This document shows positions 1 through 12,832 of a stretch of 41,406 nucleotides of DNA, one piece after another (within the stretch, counting starts at the first letter, position 1; every line of letters begins with the position of its first letter). Both the position numbers and the translations under genes were made by a program. The notes under the pieces are model-generated. The model made no database searches. It was not told the origin of the DNA and was given only the letters and a program-made list of their open reading frames with translations. The DNA is from Tieghemiomyces parasiticus (Eukaryota > Kickxellomycota > Dimargaritomycetes > Dimargaritales > Dimargaritaceae): NCBI GenBank assembly GCA_027575765.1, contig JANBPT010000361.1, positions 1-41,406 of the forward strand, written 5' to 3'.

Positions 1-2697
1 CGCTTTCATGTCGACCAGTTGATGCCCTCGGTAGGTGTGATTCGACCCAACCATGGCCACTACCTCGACCCACGCCGTATTCCGCTGCACTACGTGTACT
101 TGTTTCATTCCCGGGCCGACACCCGCGGGATCTTCACGGTAATCAATCCTTCCGTGGGGACAGCGGACATATTTGTTGGCGATGGCGACCGCGGCCGTCT
201 GCAGATACCCAACTTGGAGACCCTCTACGCCGAGCGGGTACGCGCCGCTGGGGTCCCGACCGACGCCGACCAGCTGGCGGCCGCCAGGCCCAACGCGGAC
301 GCCCCACACACCGGTTTTTCGTTTGCTTACCCGCCTTCCCTCACGGTCCGGACTGAATTAGCCAAGTCGGATGCCGGCCTGGCCCAGCTAGCCAATTCGG
401 CTCTACATCGCGCCCTTGAGGCCAACCGGGGTCCAACGATGGTCGTATTGCATAGCGCCGTGTCCGCCGACCGGCTCACTATGACGCTGCCGGCACTTCG
501 CGAGGCGCCTTACCTGACCATGCCCTTCCACCGCAGCGACCGGGCCCTACCTGTGCTGGATTGGCAGCGCTACGTAACGCGGCGGTTGGTGGGCCACTTT
601 TTGAACGTCAGCCAGTGGGTCCATGAGCGCACTGCCCTAGCCCGGTACGCTGACGCCCCCGTGGGTAACATCGAACCCGACCCGGCCCTATTCCTGTCGG
701 ACCTTTTCCTGGCACGTAAGCTGGTGTCCCAGGGCGTTGTACTATGGTGGTCATCCTCCCGTCGACCTGACCTCGGCGGCCGCGAGGAGGACGAGCATGG
801 CTGGCTGGGCGACATGGGAAACCAAGGGGCTTTAGAACTCAGTCATCCTGGACTCTATCCGGGCGTGTGCGTGGAGATCGAGGTGGGCAACCTAGCCGTC
901 AATACCGTGCTGGCCTCACATCTCATTCACGAACTGGAAGGCGGAGCCCTGGACGCGGCCGCACCTTCACGTTACACGTTGGACGCGACCGTGGGCGATG
1001 ATCCCGGACCAGCCGTGGCGACGGAGTCATCCGCCTCGGCTGCTCTCCCATTGATGAGTACCGGTGCCATGGGGGACGCCGGTACTTCCCCACAAGTCTT
1101 CCAATTGCTGCGCAGTCTAGTCCGAGGGTGGTACACCGAGGTTGCCCGGCACCGCTACGCCGCTGAGACGTCGTCCAAGCCAACGGGTACCACGGAGCCA
1201 TTGGCCGCTTTAGCCACTCGGGCCCAATTGCCCCCTAAGGCTCGGACCGCAGGCCCAGTCACCGCCGCGCCCAATCACTATTACGCTGAGATTATGACCC
1301 AACACTTCTACCATTGGTTGACGCACCCGGGCAGTAAGCTGTACGACCCTTGCCTCTACGCTCTGGTACAGGGCCTGATGCGCAAAGTGCTCCTGCAACT
1401 GCTGGCGGAACTGCGGCGCCTGGGCGTTCGGGTCGTGTTTGCCAGCTTCCAAAAGATCATCGTGGCTACCAGCAAGGTCACCCGCACGGCCGCAGCGGCC
1501 TACACCCAGTACCTCCTGAAAACCGTCACCGCCCAGCCTCTGTTCGACCAGATCGATCTGAACCCCGTGGAGGTGTGGGACCGGCTGTTGTGGATGGATC
1601 CTTCCAATTTCGGCGGTGTATTATCGACGACGGCCACCGTGACGGGCGGAACCGGTAAGGCCGACGCCGACGAATCAGCTTCTTCCGCGGGCGGACAAAA
1701 GATCGAAATGTCCTGGAATCTACGCGAATACCTACCTCCGGCCATCCAGAACGATTTTGAGCTTCTGATTGCCGAGTTTATTTACGCGCTACATACCCAC
1801 CACGCCAAGCAGCGTGGTGACGCCGCCTCCCTGTCCGTAGCGGTGGCCACCGGGGCCGAGGCTGGCGAAGTGGACCCCGAGGGCACAGCGGGCCCGCGTG
1901 AGGACGAGCCGGAGAATACGCCCATCGAGGATCCGACCTTCGCCCGTACCCTCGTGGGCCAACGCCTGACTCGAAAACTGTTCCGTCTTATTCCGGAGAT
2001 CCACGCCAAGTGTGCCCCCCTGCCCGACGCCGAGCCAGCCGTGCAGGTCGCCGCTCGGTTCCCACGGCTCCCGGGCTCGTACCTCCCGCTCACGAACCCG
2101 GCCCTCGAGTTCATTAAAAGCGCGTGCGCCGTACTCGGCCTGGTCGACGGGGCCTCCCGCGAGGTGAGGGTCATGAAGCGTAACGCGCTCGATCTGATCG
2201 GCATCCGCGAGTTTAGCCCGGAAGCCATCTTCCATAACCCCAGCCAGTCCCTGCAACTCCCACAGGTCATCTGCGAGTACTGTCATTACTGCCGCGACCT
2301 TGACTTTTGTCGAGACGCCGACCTCCTCCCGGTCGCCGTGGCCAACCCGGGTCCCAACGCCCCAGGGTTCCAGAGCCGACCCTGGCTCTGCGTGGCCTGT
2401 CGCCACGAATACGACCGGGCCGGAATCGAACTGGCCCTCGTCCAGCTGCTCCTCCGCCGCGTGCAGGTCTACCAGCTCCAGGACCTGCGGTGCAGTAAAT
2501 GCCGGATGGTAAAGGCCGAAAACTTGCGCTCCCACTGTCCGGCCTGCGCGGCGCCGTTTGTCTCCGCTACCATCACCCAGGCCGACCTCCTCCGCCAGGT
2601 CTCTATCTTCCGCAACGTGGCTCGGTTCCACCAACTCCCTTTGCTTACAGAGACCGCCGAATGGATCCTCCAGAACGAAACACGTGCGGCTTCATAG
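1..2697 (+). CDS. POL2: DNA polymerase epsilon catalytic subunit, C-terminal part (5' truncated by window)
   Basis: This is the C-terminal part of the leading-strand replicative polymerase, the non-catalytic half that binds the accessory subunits and the CMG helicase. The frame is open from base 1 to the stop at 2695-2697 (about 898 codons) with no intron, so the start lies outside the window. The opening VGVIRPNHGHYLDPRR-type block and the later EYLPPAIQNDFELLIAEFIY block are typical of Pol2/POLE. The C-terminus carries the two cysteine modules: CysA, with CEYCHYC from about base 2272 and CVAC near 2392, and CysB, with CSKC near 2491 and CPAC near 2539. In this family CysB binds the B subunit. 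A low-complexity Gly/Ser/Glu stretch near 1850-1930 is probably a linker. The gene ends 237 bp from the stop of deoxyhypusine synthase and is convergent with it. The identity is firm; only the N-terminal half is missing. Confidence 0.95.
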   Translation, partial: RFHVDQLMPSVGVIRPNHGHYLDPRRIPLHYVYLFHSRADTRGIFTVINPSVGTADIFVGDGDRGRLQIPNLETLYAERVRAAGVPTDADQLAAARPNADAPHTGFSFAYPPSLTVRTELAKSDAGLAQLANSALHRALEANRGPTMVVLHSAVSADRLTMTLPALREAPYLTMPFHRSDRALPVLDWQRYVTRRLVGHFLNVSQWVHERTALARYADAPVGNIEPDPALFLSDLFLARKLVSQGVVLWWSSSRRPDLGGREEDEHGWLGDMGNQGALELSHPGLYPGVCVEIEVGNLAVNTVLASHLIHELEGGALDAAAPSRYTLDATVGDDPGPAVATESSASAALPLMSTGAMGDAGTSPQVFQLLRSLVRGWYTEVARHRYAAETSSKPTGTTEPLAALATRAQLPPKARTAGPVTAAPNHYYAEIMTQHFYHWLTHPGSKLYDPCLYALVQGLMRKVLLQLLAELRRLGVRVVFASFQKIIVATSKVTRTAAAAYTQYLLKTVTAQPLFDQIDLNPVEVWDRLLWMDPSNFGGVLSTTATVTGGTGKADADESASSAGGQKIEMSWNLREYLPPAIQNDFELLIAEFIYALHTHHAKQRGDAASLSVAVATGAEAGEVDPEGTAGPREDEPENTPIEDPTFARTLVGQRLTRKLFRLIPEIHAKCAPLPDAEPAVQVAARFPRLPGSYLPLTNPALEFIKSACAVLGLVDGASREVRVMKRNALDLIGIREFSPEAIFHNPSQSLQLPQVICEYCHYCRDLDFCRDADLLPVAVANPGPNAPGFQSRPWLCVACRHEYDRAGIELALVQLLLRRVQVYQLQDLRCSKCRMVKAENLRSHCPACAAPFVSATITQADLLRQVSIFRNVARFHQLPLLTETAEWILQNETRAAS

Positions 2698-2704
2698 AGC
2701 CTCC

Positions 2705-2731
2705 CTACCATCGGATCATTTTCGATGGTAG
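2705..2731 (+). other. Perfect 9-bp inverted repeat just after the POL2 stop
   Basis: CTACCATCG (2705-2713) and CGATGGTAG (2723-2731) are perfect inverse complements around a 9-base loop. The repeat starts 8 bases after the stop codon. In the transcript it would form a stem-loop at the very beginning of the 3'UTR. No function can be assigned from sequence alone. Confidence 0.6.
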
Positions 2732-2934
2732 CTAATCTTGTGTGGAATTCGGTTGGCTTCTTCCCTTCTTCCTACGTGGCACTCAATAGTAGGTCCACTT
2801 GGTTGGTCTTAATTAGTTATCGTATCATATATAAATGACAATTCTTACTGCCGTAAATTTTCAGAGTTGCCGGTACCCAAATATCTTTCCTTAATTTTAA
2901 TCATGAGAGCTGCCCTTAAAGATGGCCGCAGCGA

Positions 2935-4846
<1,912 letters not shown>

Positions 4847-5591
4847 GGCTTGCGACTCTGCAGAGGCGTAAAGTGTGGGGGTGGAAGGTGGTGATTTGCA
4901 ATGTGCACGGAAAGGAGGTGCAGTGGAGAGTGGCTGAGTGATGTCAAATGTCGCTTGGCCCATGGAATGCGAACTCTTGGGGGTGCAGTATGGCACAGTG
5001 AAGGGGTGTCACTGGTGGAATCTCGAAAAAGAAAAAAAAAACCTGGCCAGGCACTGGGTCACAGGTACGCAGGTCGGGCTACCCGCCCCATTTAGTTGCT
5101 TTCCAGCAACGCCATAAAGCTTGTTTGAGTAATCAGTGGGGCGGCCGTGAGCCTAAACGTACCGTTAATCCAAATAGTGATTAGTGAAGCATTCATTCAG
5201 TAAGACAGTACAGATCAAGGGCTGCGTTAAAATAGAACAGAGATCGGGGACGTGGATGTAAACCCGCTGTGTGGGATAGGGTAAGCACTTTCCAAATCTG
5301 GCATTAGCGGCGAAAGCCTGCAGCAAATTATGCCCCTTCCGGGCACCGCCACTTTTTTTTTGGACCCCGCCTGTCTCTCAGCTGAGCGCCACGTTTTTCT
5401 TTACGCCGGCTCTCTCTGGTTTAGTTTGCGCGGTGTAGACTCGCCCTCTATAACCACACCTTCCTTCTGGGCTTCATTTCTTAACGCTCCGGGATCTCTA
5501 ACCACCACATGCCGTACCCCTTCGCATCACTCAACCCACTACTTCACCTCTAGAAGCGTGTCCATCGTTTCCGCACGTCCCGTCAGTAGCC
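4847..5591. promoter_or_regulatory. Divergent spacer upstream of deoxyhypusine synthase and the candidate gene at 5592
   Basis: These 745 bp hold no recognisable gene. They should contain the promoter of deoxyhypusine synthase (leftward) and of the candidate gene starting at 5592 (rightward). The right half (about 5330-5590) becomes strongly pyrimidine-rich on the plus strand, as in transcribed fungal 5' leaders. No clear TATA box or known factor site was identified. Confidence 0.35.
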
Positions 5592-6450
5592 ATGGCGCCA
5601 AAGGTTCTCGCAAAGGGTAAGTACGATTAATTTGGCGGTTGATGAGAGGTCCATGGGCTTGTGGTACCCCGACCCCGTACTGCCTAACCCAGGATGTATG
5701 TGTAACCTTCCTAACCTGCGACGTGTTCTCCGAACAATTTTGACCCAACTTCGTTTTGGTACACTAGCCACACAGGGTCTGCGTCGATACTTTCGCACTG
5801 TGCAGCGCACACTGGCGCTGAAGGTCCCTCCGCGCTCTCGCGCCGACTCAACCTTTTCGCTACCGGAGCTTCACTGGGATAACGGAGAAGGCCTGGGCTG
5901 CAGCACATCTTTACCCGCCGGCATACGTAGCTACGGCCCCTTTGCTCTCACGACCTTGCCCGCTGCTCGCGCGGGCCCGGTTTTGATTGCTGGCCTTGAC
6001 GAGGGTAGACCGGTGGGTGAGACTCACAGCGGACGGCCTAGACGCCCCGTCGACCTGGAAGCCACCTTCTCCAACCCACCCTGGCCGGACTTCCTCATCA
6101 ACTACCGGGTGAACCCCTCTGTTGGTTCAAGTCTCGCCGGTGAACAAGCGCAGGTGGTCAGTAACGACACCCTTTGCTCGGTAGGATCCCGGGGTGCTGC
6201 CTTGGCCACGACACGGTCCACTAGTGCCCTGTCCGCGGTCCTTACTCTCCCGTCGCCGCCATTAACACCCCACCGAACCGGCCCCATCTCTGTAGATGCC
6301 ACAAGCCACCACAGCTCGGGTCGTCCATCCCATCGACTGGTTACGGGTTTCGCAGCGCTGGCCCCAAGATCGAGGACACCGCGGCTGCTGTCTTTGACAC
6401 TAGTCCCCGCCCAACACTCCGCCGCCTTGTCTGGCCCTTTGACCTCTTAA
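5592..6450 (+). CDS. Candidate two-exon gene, unrecognised product (possible mitochondrial presequence)
   Basis: I do not recognise this protein. A well-placed ATG (context TAGCCATGG) at 5592 follows a pyrimidine-rich leader. It opens a 25-base exon (MAPKVLAK plus one base of the next codon) ending in a GTAAGT donor at 5617. Splicing to the TAG acceptor ending at 5767, a 151-bp intron like those of the neighbours, joins it in frame to an open frame running from 5768 to the stop at 6448-6450. The product would be 235 aa. The N-terminus is basic and hydroxylated with few acids (LRRYFRTVQRTLALK), which resembles a mitochondrial targeting signal. The rest is Pro/Ser/Ala-rich with no known motif. 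Splicing to the CAG at 5775 instead would stop after about 43 codons. The frame fit and intron size support a gene, but the protein's lack of family signal keeps confidence modest. Confidence 0.4.
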
Positions 6451-7244
6451 TAGGCACCCCGTTTATCTATTATATCTGGTGCTGTGTTCCTCCCCTCTCA
6501 CCCTGTACTGAGCCTGTTTTCTTGGATAGGGGTCGTGTGGTCCCATGGGTAAACAGTCTCACCTCAACGCTCTTACGATCACACACATGCTATTGTTCGC
6601 CGAATACTGCCCATGTAGTGTCTGTTCCTTGCGAAAGCCATCGGCAAATCAATCCTTGTATAAATTAGTCTATTTGACCACTGCCATCATGGGTCGAGAA
6701 ACGAGCGCTGTTCTTGAACAGGCGGCTATGCTACGTTCCCAACTAAAGGGGAGGAATAGAGGTCGCAACTTGGAATAGGCGGTACCACGGCAACTAGCGC
6801 TGGACGATCCGCCGGACCGGTATGATAAGGCCGCTGGGAGTGCTGCAGCATGTAATTAGCCCGAGCGACCACTTGAAGACCATCGGCTGCCCCAGGTCCT
6901 AATGTAGCCGGACTCTACCATAGAGACCAACGACTGCCGCATTGGGAGAACACCTGCAGCTTTCTCACCCGTCCCACTCACATCAGCAGTGGCTGCGACG
7001 TGCGCATGACCTCCGAACGACCTGACAGCCCAGCCACATCCAAGGTGACTGACCACGTGTCACCAGGTGCAATGGACCGAGTCTGTGAGCCCCGCCGTCT
7101 TCCACCGTCACTGACCCCTTGTGGTATTCCCCAGCATCCGCTCTACGAATTCTCTACTGCTCCATTACTCGCCACTTTCTTGTTGACATACTCTGAGGCG
7201 AGCTTCCTTTGTGGCAATTCCACCACGGACCTAACTACAGGGCA
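6451..7244. other. Spacer between candidate gene and MOCS1A
   Basis: About 790 bp with only short, non-conserved open frames, such as one of 77 codons at 6545-6778. It probably contains the 3' end of the upstream transcript and the promoter of the molybdenum-cofactor gene. An AT-rich TATTATAT at about 6469-6476 is the only box-like element noted, and its role is unknown. Confidence 0.3.
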
Positions 7245-9567
7245 ATGTGCACCTCGCATTTGGCCAGCGGCTATCGGGCTGCCCTTCGCCGCCTCAGCCT
7301 TGGCACCAGCATCCCAGCTTCTACTCGATTCTACAACAGGGGACTAGTGCTCCAAACTCTGCGTTACCGGTCCACTGGTGTCGCTCTACCCGACCGCGCC
7401 CCAACGGTATCCCCCGACCGACCCAACCCTGACCCGGCGGCACGTCGGCAGCGCGCCCGTGAGCGTCTAGCCGCCGTCGACCGCACAAGGCCCTATGTGG
7501 GACCTGGGGTCCCACCGCCTTCCACCGTCCTGACCGACACATTCCAGCGCCAGCACACTTACCTCCGCATTTCGCTCACCGAGCGGTGTAACCTCCGCTG
7601 CACTTACTGTATGCCCGAGGAGGGCGTGCATCTCACGCCCGCCGCTAACCTGCTGACCACCCCGGAAATTGTGTACTTGGCCCGGTTGTTTGTCCAACAG
7701 GGCGTCACCAAAATCCGCCTGACGGGTGGCGAGCCCACCATCCGTAAGGACTTTGTCGAGTTGGTCGGTAAGTCTGATCAAGAAGGAGGAAAATGGCGAA
7801 AGGAGTACAGAGTTGACGCCAGTGCTTTCCTTACAATTCCTGTTTAACGGGCGGAAGGGGAGGGGCTAACGCCTTGTGACACCACGCCTTTTTTTTTACT
7901 CGACCATACACGCACCATTATCTAGCACAACTCAATCTCCTGCGGCCGCTAGGACTCCGCTCCATTTCGGTGACTACGAACGGCATTGCACTCAAACGAA
8001 AACTACCCGAACTGGTTGCCAACGGTCTCGATGGTATCAACTTCAGTCTGGACACCCTCGATCCCCTACAGTTCCAGCTCATTACGCGGCGGAAAGGTAA
8101 GTGCCTGTCAGGGGGGGGCGTCACAGCAATGACAATTGACCCTGGTTAAGCAGGGAGTTCTCTATACGAGTTGCGTACTTAGCGGAGCTAATGGACGATC
8201 CTTTATTCACACATGGGCTGCCCCAATACTCAACGCCCATACGCACCATCCTACGGTCGACCGACCTGATGTAGGGATGGAGCGAGTACTCGAATGTATC
8301 GACCAGGCTCTGGCGTACCCTGGGGTCAACGTGAAAATCAACTGCGTCGTGATACGGGGCGTCAACGACCAGGAGGTGCCCGCTTTCGTTGAGTTTACCC
8401 GCAATAAGCCCATCAACATTCGGTTTATCGAGTACATGCCCTTCGATGGTAGGTTCATTCATCGGCATTCAAGAACTTCCTGATTCGCCTAGCCCGGCCA
8501 CCTGGACGGCTTAATATCCACTCACATACTGAGGGGGTCTAACCCGTACATTCTAACTTTTCGGTTTACAACTCTACTCCCTCTCTCTCTTTCCCAGGTA
8601 ATCGCTGGAACCGACAGAAACTAGTGCCCTATCGTGAACTCTTGGACTCAATTGCCACTCAGTTCGGCTCAATCGATCGGCTTCAGGACGACCCAAATGA
8701 TACCTCTAAAGTAAGCGCACTGGTGGACACCAGCGAGACGTTTGTGTATTATGCCGGATGACATGGCACCCCAAAAGAGAAAACTAATCACAGGCCTTTA
8801 CTCGCCCTTATCCCTCCAATTTTACTCTCAAACATTTCGCACCCTCCCCCTCCCTCTCTTCCCATCTAGGCCTACCGGATCCCGGATTTTGCGGGCCAGT
8901 TCGGGTTCATTACGTCCATGACCGACCACTTTTGTGGCACGTGCAATCGTCTCCGTATCACGGCCGACGGGAACCTTAAGGTAATTAACTAGCATATCTG
9001 TGATGTCGACGCGTGGTGGCCTGAGGGGTGACGGGGGTGGGCAAAGAATTTTGGGTTACACCTGCTTAGCCTAAAATTGGTGACTTTCTGAGAGCTTTGG
9101 ATGCGATGGGATAAACGCGGTGTGTTACGAGACTATTAGAGCAGCTGATTAGTCAACTTATTTCGGCAAAAACAATGAAGCAGCTGATGGTCAGAGCAAC
9201 TATACTAACATTCTCCCTCTTTTTTCTCTCTCCCTCCTTTTCTCGCCCTGTTTGGCCGTGACAATGCCGTCAATACCCGCACGGCACCATCCAGGTTTGC
9301 CTCTTTGGCAATGCTGAAGTGAGCCTCCGGGATTACTTACGTGAACACACGGCGGGTGAATTACGGACGCTAGCGGAGGCCGGGTCCAGTCCCGATCGCA
9401 GCCGCCTCGCCCAACTTTTGGTGTCGGAGGATGGTTCGATAGGGACTGGCTGTGACGAACTTCTACAGGTGATTCACCAGGCGGTGCAAAACAAGAAACA
9501 ACGGCACGCTGGAATGCTGGCCCTCTCCAAGTCTCAGAACCGACCAATGATCCTCATTGGAGGTTAA
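7245..9567 (+). CDS. MOCS1A: GTP 3',8-cyclase (MoaA/MOCS1A type), molybdenum cofactor biosynthesis, six exons
   Basis: This radical-SAM enzyme converts GTP to (8S)-3',8-cyclo-7,8-dihydro-GTP, the first step of molybdopterin synthesis, in mitochondria. Exons: 7245-7767, 7926-8096, 8275-8448, 8598-8710, 8870-8980, 9295-9567. Introns are 158, 178, 149, 159 and 314 bp, with phases 1,1,1,0,0. The product is 454 aa. The N-terminal ~90 residues are Arg/Ser/Ala-rich and look like a mitochondrial presequence. The SAM-cluster cysteines are in [11 protein letters not shown] (about C115, C119, C122), followed by LTGGEPT. The second Fe-S cluster is [18 protein letters not shown] followed by VC (about C349, C352, C366). 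The protein ends in Gly-Gly, the dipeptide MoaA inserts into its own active site. No MoaC-like domain follows, although some filamentous fungi carry fused MoaA-MoaC proteins. The start at 7245 is the first ATG in this frame. Confidence 0.93.
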
Positions 9568-10041
9568 GTTCGTTCGACAAAGAACGACGGCTATAGGGAT
9601 TTTTTCATCTTACTAAATGGTAATATTTCAGTATAAGATGAAACAATATTTTTGTCCACCATAACTTAGTGGATTACATATCAGTGTAACCTCACGATAT
9701 CCAATTTGAGCTCTGGTGTGGATGATGAAACCCCCTTACCTACCCCATTAGCCCTGGCTGCCAGATGTGAATCAAGGCTAGAAAACCCCAATTCGGCTTG
9801 ATGGTACACAGTGATGGTCCCAGGGGTTATACGCCATACGGTGACCACCCTATCATTCGCAGTTGTTACCTATTCCGGAGGTATGAAAATAGGAAGGCCG
9901 AAACTGAGGTTCATCAGCTTAGAAAATGTAGTGGTAAAAAAAAAGCGTCGTATTGAAATGCCTTGTATAGTTGTACACGGGGAGTGGTGGTATGAACTGC
10001 AGGAGGGAGATTATGGTGGGTCGAGTGAATTGAACAGGGGA
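9568..10041. other. Convergent 3' spacer between MOCS1A and the zinc-cluster regulator
   Basis: This 474-bp, relatively AT-rich spacer separates two converging stop codons. It holds the inverted repeat at 9603-9643 and no gene-like open frame. It should contain the polyadenylation sites of both neighbours. Confidence 0.4.
9603..9643 (+). other. 10-bp perfect inverted repeat in the 3' flank of MOCS1A
   Basis: TTTCATCTTA (9603-9612) pairs with TAAGATGAAA (9634-9643) across a 21-base AT-rich loop. It begins 36 bases after the stop codon. It could form a weak stem-loop in the 3'UTR or mark the polyadenylation region; nothing in the sequence decides this. Confidence 0.5.
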
Positions 10042-12832
10042 CTACAGATGGTCGTCCGCTGCAGGTCGGATGCTGCCCTGGTCGGTCGGACTGGAGATGG
10101 AGCAGGTGGCAAAAGTCGCTAGCGCTTCCTGCTCGGAGGATGTGGCACGGGTCGCCGGTGAGGAAGGATTAGGGCCGGGAGGTCCGGGGGCCGCGGGAGA
10201 GCCCTTTGTTACAATTGCAGCGGCCGAGGTTCGCGGCGGGAACCCTAGTTCCACATCGTGTGGCGAAGTGATAGACGCTAAGGACATGGGGCGGAACGGC
10301 CGTGGGGAGGCAGATTCCCGAGCGGCTACGAAAGTAGGTGCGGCCAGTGAACCAGTAACGTTGGGGAGAGGTGCCGACCGAGGACCTGACCCCCGAACGC
10401 TCCCATGGATAGGCTCCATAGCGGCTCGAGCTGGGAGCCCCGCGCGGTGTTCAGAGCGCTGCGCGGCCATCGCCGAGGTCATGTGGCGAAAGGTGAGAGC
10501 CCGCGGGGGTCCGGTAAACGGTGCTACCGTGGTGGCGGAAAACGACTGCGTGTGTCGGTGGGTGGCGGACCGCATGAACGAGTCGGGCGTTTGAACGTGG
10601 ATCGTCGCGTCCCGGTCCACGAATCGCAGGGAAGACATAGTAGAAGTACCCGCAACTGCCTGCCGGGCGCGGTTGGGCACGATCGAGGCGGTGCCAGGGG
10701 AGGATGAGGACGGTCGAGCGGCATCCACGCGCCGCGGCTCGTGCGTAGAGGTCGGGCTGGATGCGGTGGGTGGGTAAGGGTAGTGCACAAATCCGTCGCT
10801 GGTGTGACGGGGCCGGGTGGGGCCATGGCCCGGACGTGTTCCAGACTCGTCGCGGAAACGGAAGCGATTGTAGGTTGGGGTAGTTTGCGGGGATGAGGAG
10901 GTCGGCGGTCCGGCGTCGGAGGAGGACGCGGTACCCGAAGGATCAGGGAGTAGCGAAATAGCGGTCGCACCGGCCAAAGTAGATGACGGGGCGGGTGGCA
11001 GCGGGGAAAGGGTGGAGGCCGGGTGGGTCGGCAAAGGTAAGGGCTGCGGGCCAGTTCCGGGTCGACCGCGTCGCTTACCGACGATATCAATACACTCGGA
11101 TTCAACCCCGGCGCGAACACAACGGTCGCAGGGCCGCGTGTCATTACAGGCTACCTTGGATTTGCGGCAACGCGTACAGGCCTTTTTGGCATAGGTATTG
11201 GCACGCTGGCCTGGAGATGTGTGGACCACGCCGACCGGATAGGGATAGCTGGATAGGGGACGCGTTGCAGGGTGTCGCGTGATGGGCCAATGTCCTCCAC
11301 CACTGGCCGATGAGTATGGGTAGGCGGCGAAAGGCGGAGGATGGTGCGAGGGCAGGCCACCCTCCCGAATAAAGTGGGCAGGATCGGCTGGATGGTAGGC
11401 GGGGGATGGACCAGCCGCGGGAGGCGGGTAGCGGTGCGTGGGGGCCGCGCGGTTGTAGGATGGCTCCTCAGGGTGCCAGTGTGGGGGTGGTTGGGCACTG
11501 GACATGGGTGGGCTGTAGGGCGCGGTGGGTTGGACCGGACTGGGTTGTGGGTAATACTGCTCAGGCCAGGCGGCGGGCGGTGGGTGATGGTGTGGCGTTG
11601 GAAGTAGTAGCGGTGGTGGCGGAGGACGCGGTGGGCCCGTTGGTGACTGGTGGTAGGCAGGTGGGCATTCACCGCGACTGGGCGGAAATTGCAGAGGTGG
11701 GAAAGATGGCGATCCAGCTCGGACAAGGGTCGGGGATGTGTGACGGCGGTGCTGCAGTGAATAAGGGGCATGCGGTTACATAGCGTAGCGACAAAGCGCG
11801 CGCACGGGCGGGTATTGGGGTGGGGAAGTAATGGTGAGAAAAAAATGACAGGAGTGCGGGGGCGGGGTTAGAGCTAAATCGTGTGGGGGAGCCTAGTCAG
11901 AAACTGGAAAACTGGCTAGTCGGGAAAGCCAAATGGCCAGATTGGGTAAGAGTGGCGCTTTAGTAGGTGAAGTGGCGGGCGATGTCACATATTGCACCCT
12001 AAATATAACCGGGAGCACGTAAGCCGGACAAGCAAATGGGAAAGGGCCGGGAGCGTGGCCAAAGGGGGAGAGTGGCTCATAGTTCTGTGAATTTCGGCGA
12101 GTAAGGATCCAATTGTGTTGGATGCCGGAGGAAGGTCGATCCCCTGGCGGTTACTGAAGAGAGCAAGGCAGCGATGGTGGACGTTTCGGGAATGGTGTAC
12201 AGCACGCTGCACGTGGAGTTACAGTTGCGAGCAGCTGACGCGCTGCTTCTGTCCCACGGCCCGTGATCCTCGCATTTCTTTTCCAACCCTCGCCCCCATT
12301 CTCCCCTCCGCTCCGCACGCCAGTTGCCCAGCGCCTACCCGTAGCGGGTCCGCGGTTTCGGAGGGGGGAAAAAAGCACACGGTCAACGAAATCGATAAAA
12401 GGGGCATATGGGTCAATGAGTAACATCTGGCGGAGCTGTCCCCCCACACCGCACTGCTCTCCGACCCGCTCTCACACCCGCCGTTCACCATTCTCCTGCT
12501 GGGCCACATGGCGGCGAGGGTATTGATACACTGTTGGAGGATCCCTGCCTTCCATAATGGAGGTTTAAGGTACTTACCTGGTCGATGATGCGGCTAGTCG
12601 TTGTATCAGCTGGCGGCCGGTCTTGAGCCAAGTCGGACATTGGGTACCGGACATAGGTCGGGGGGAATACAGTGCGAAGCGAAGGCAACGGGGGGCCGCG
12701 GTGGCGAAGGTCACCCGGGGCCGCTGGCCGCGTCCCGCCGCCGGCTGTCAATGGCGGTAGATACGGGTATGGCGCCGGCGGGGGTGAAGGAGGCGGGCTA
12801 CGTATCGGGCGAGGAGGCAGCGGTGGGTCCAT
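10042..12832 (-). CDS. Zn(II)2Cys6 transcription factor with proline-rich N-terminus; upstream exon proposed
   Basis: A fungal binuclear zinc-cluster DNA-binding protein, expected to act in the nucleus; its target genes are unknown. The certain part is the frame ending at 10042. The cluster ACTRCRKSKVAC..CDRCVRAGVESEC (about 11092-11178) fits CX2CX6CX5CX2CX8C and is followed by the basic linker GKRRGRP. The rest is Pro/Ser/Thr-rich and disordered, with no fungal-specific middle homology domain seen. The first ATG of the long frame is at 11503-11505. However, the frame stays open and proline-rich upstream, to a CAG acceptor at 11752-11754. A second proline-rich open exon, 12578-12832, starts with ATG and ends in CAG/GTAAGT in the matching phase. 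Joining exons 12578-12832 and 10042-11751 gives 654 aa. The 826-bp intron is unusually long for this window, so the 487-aa form starting at 11505 remains possible. Confidence 0.75.
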
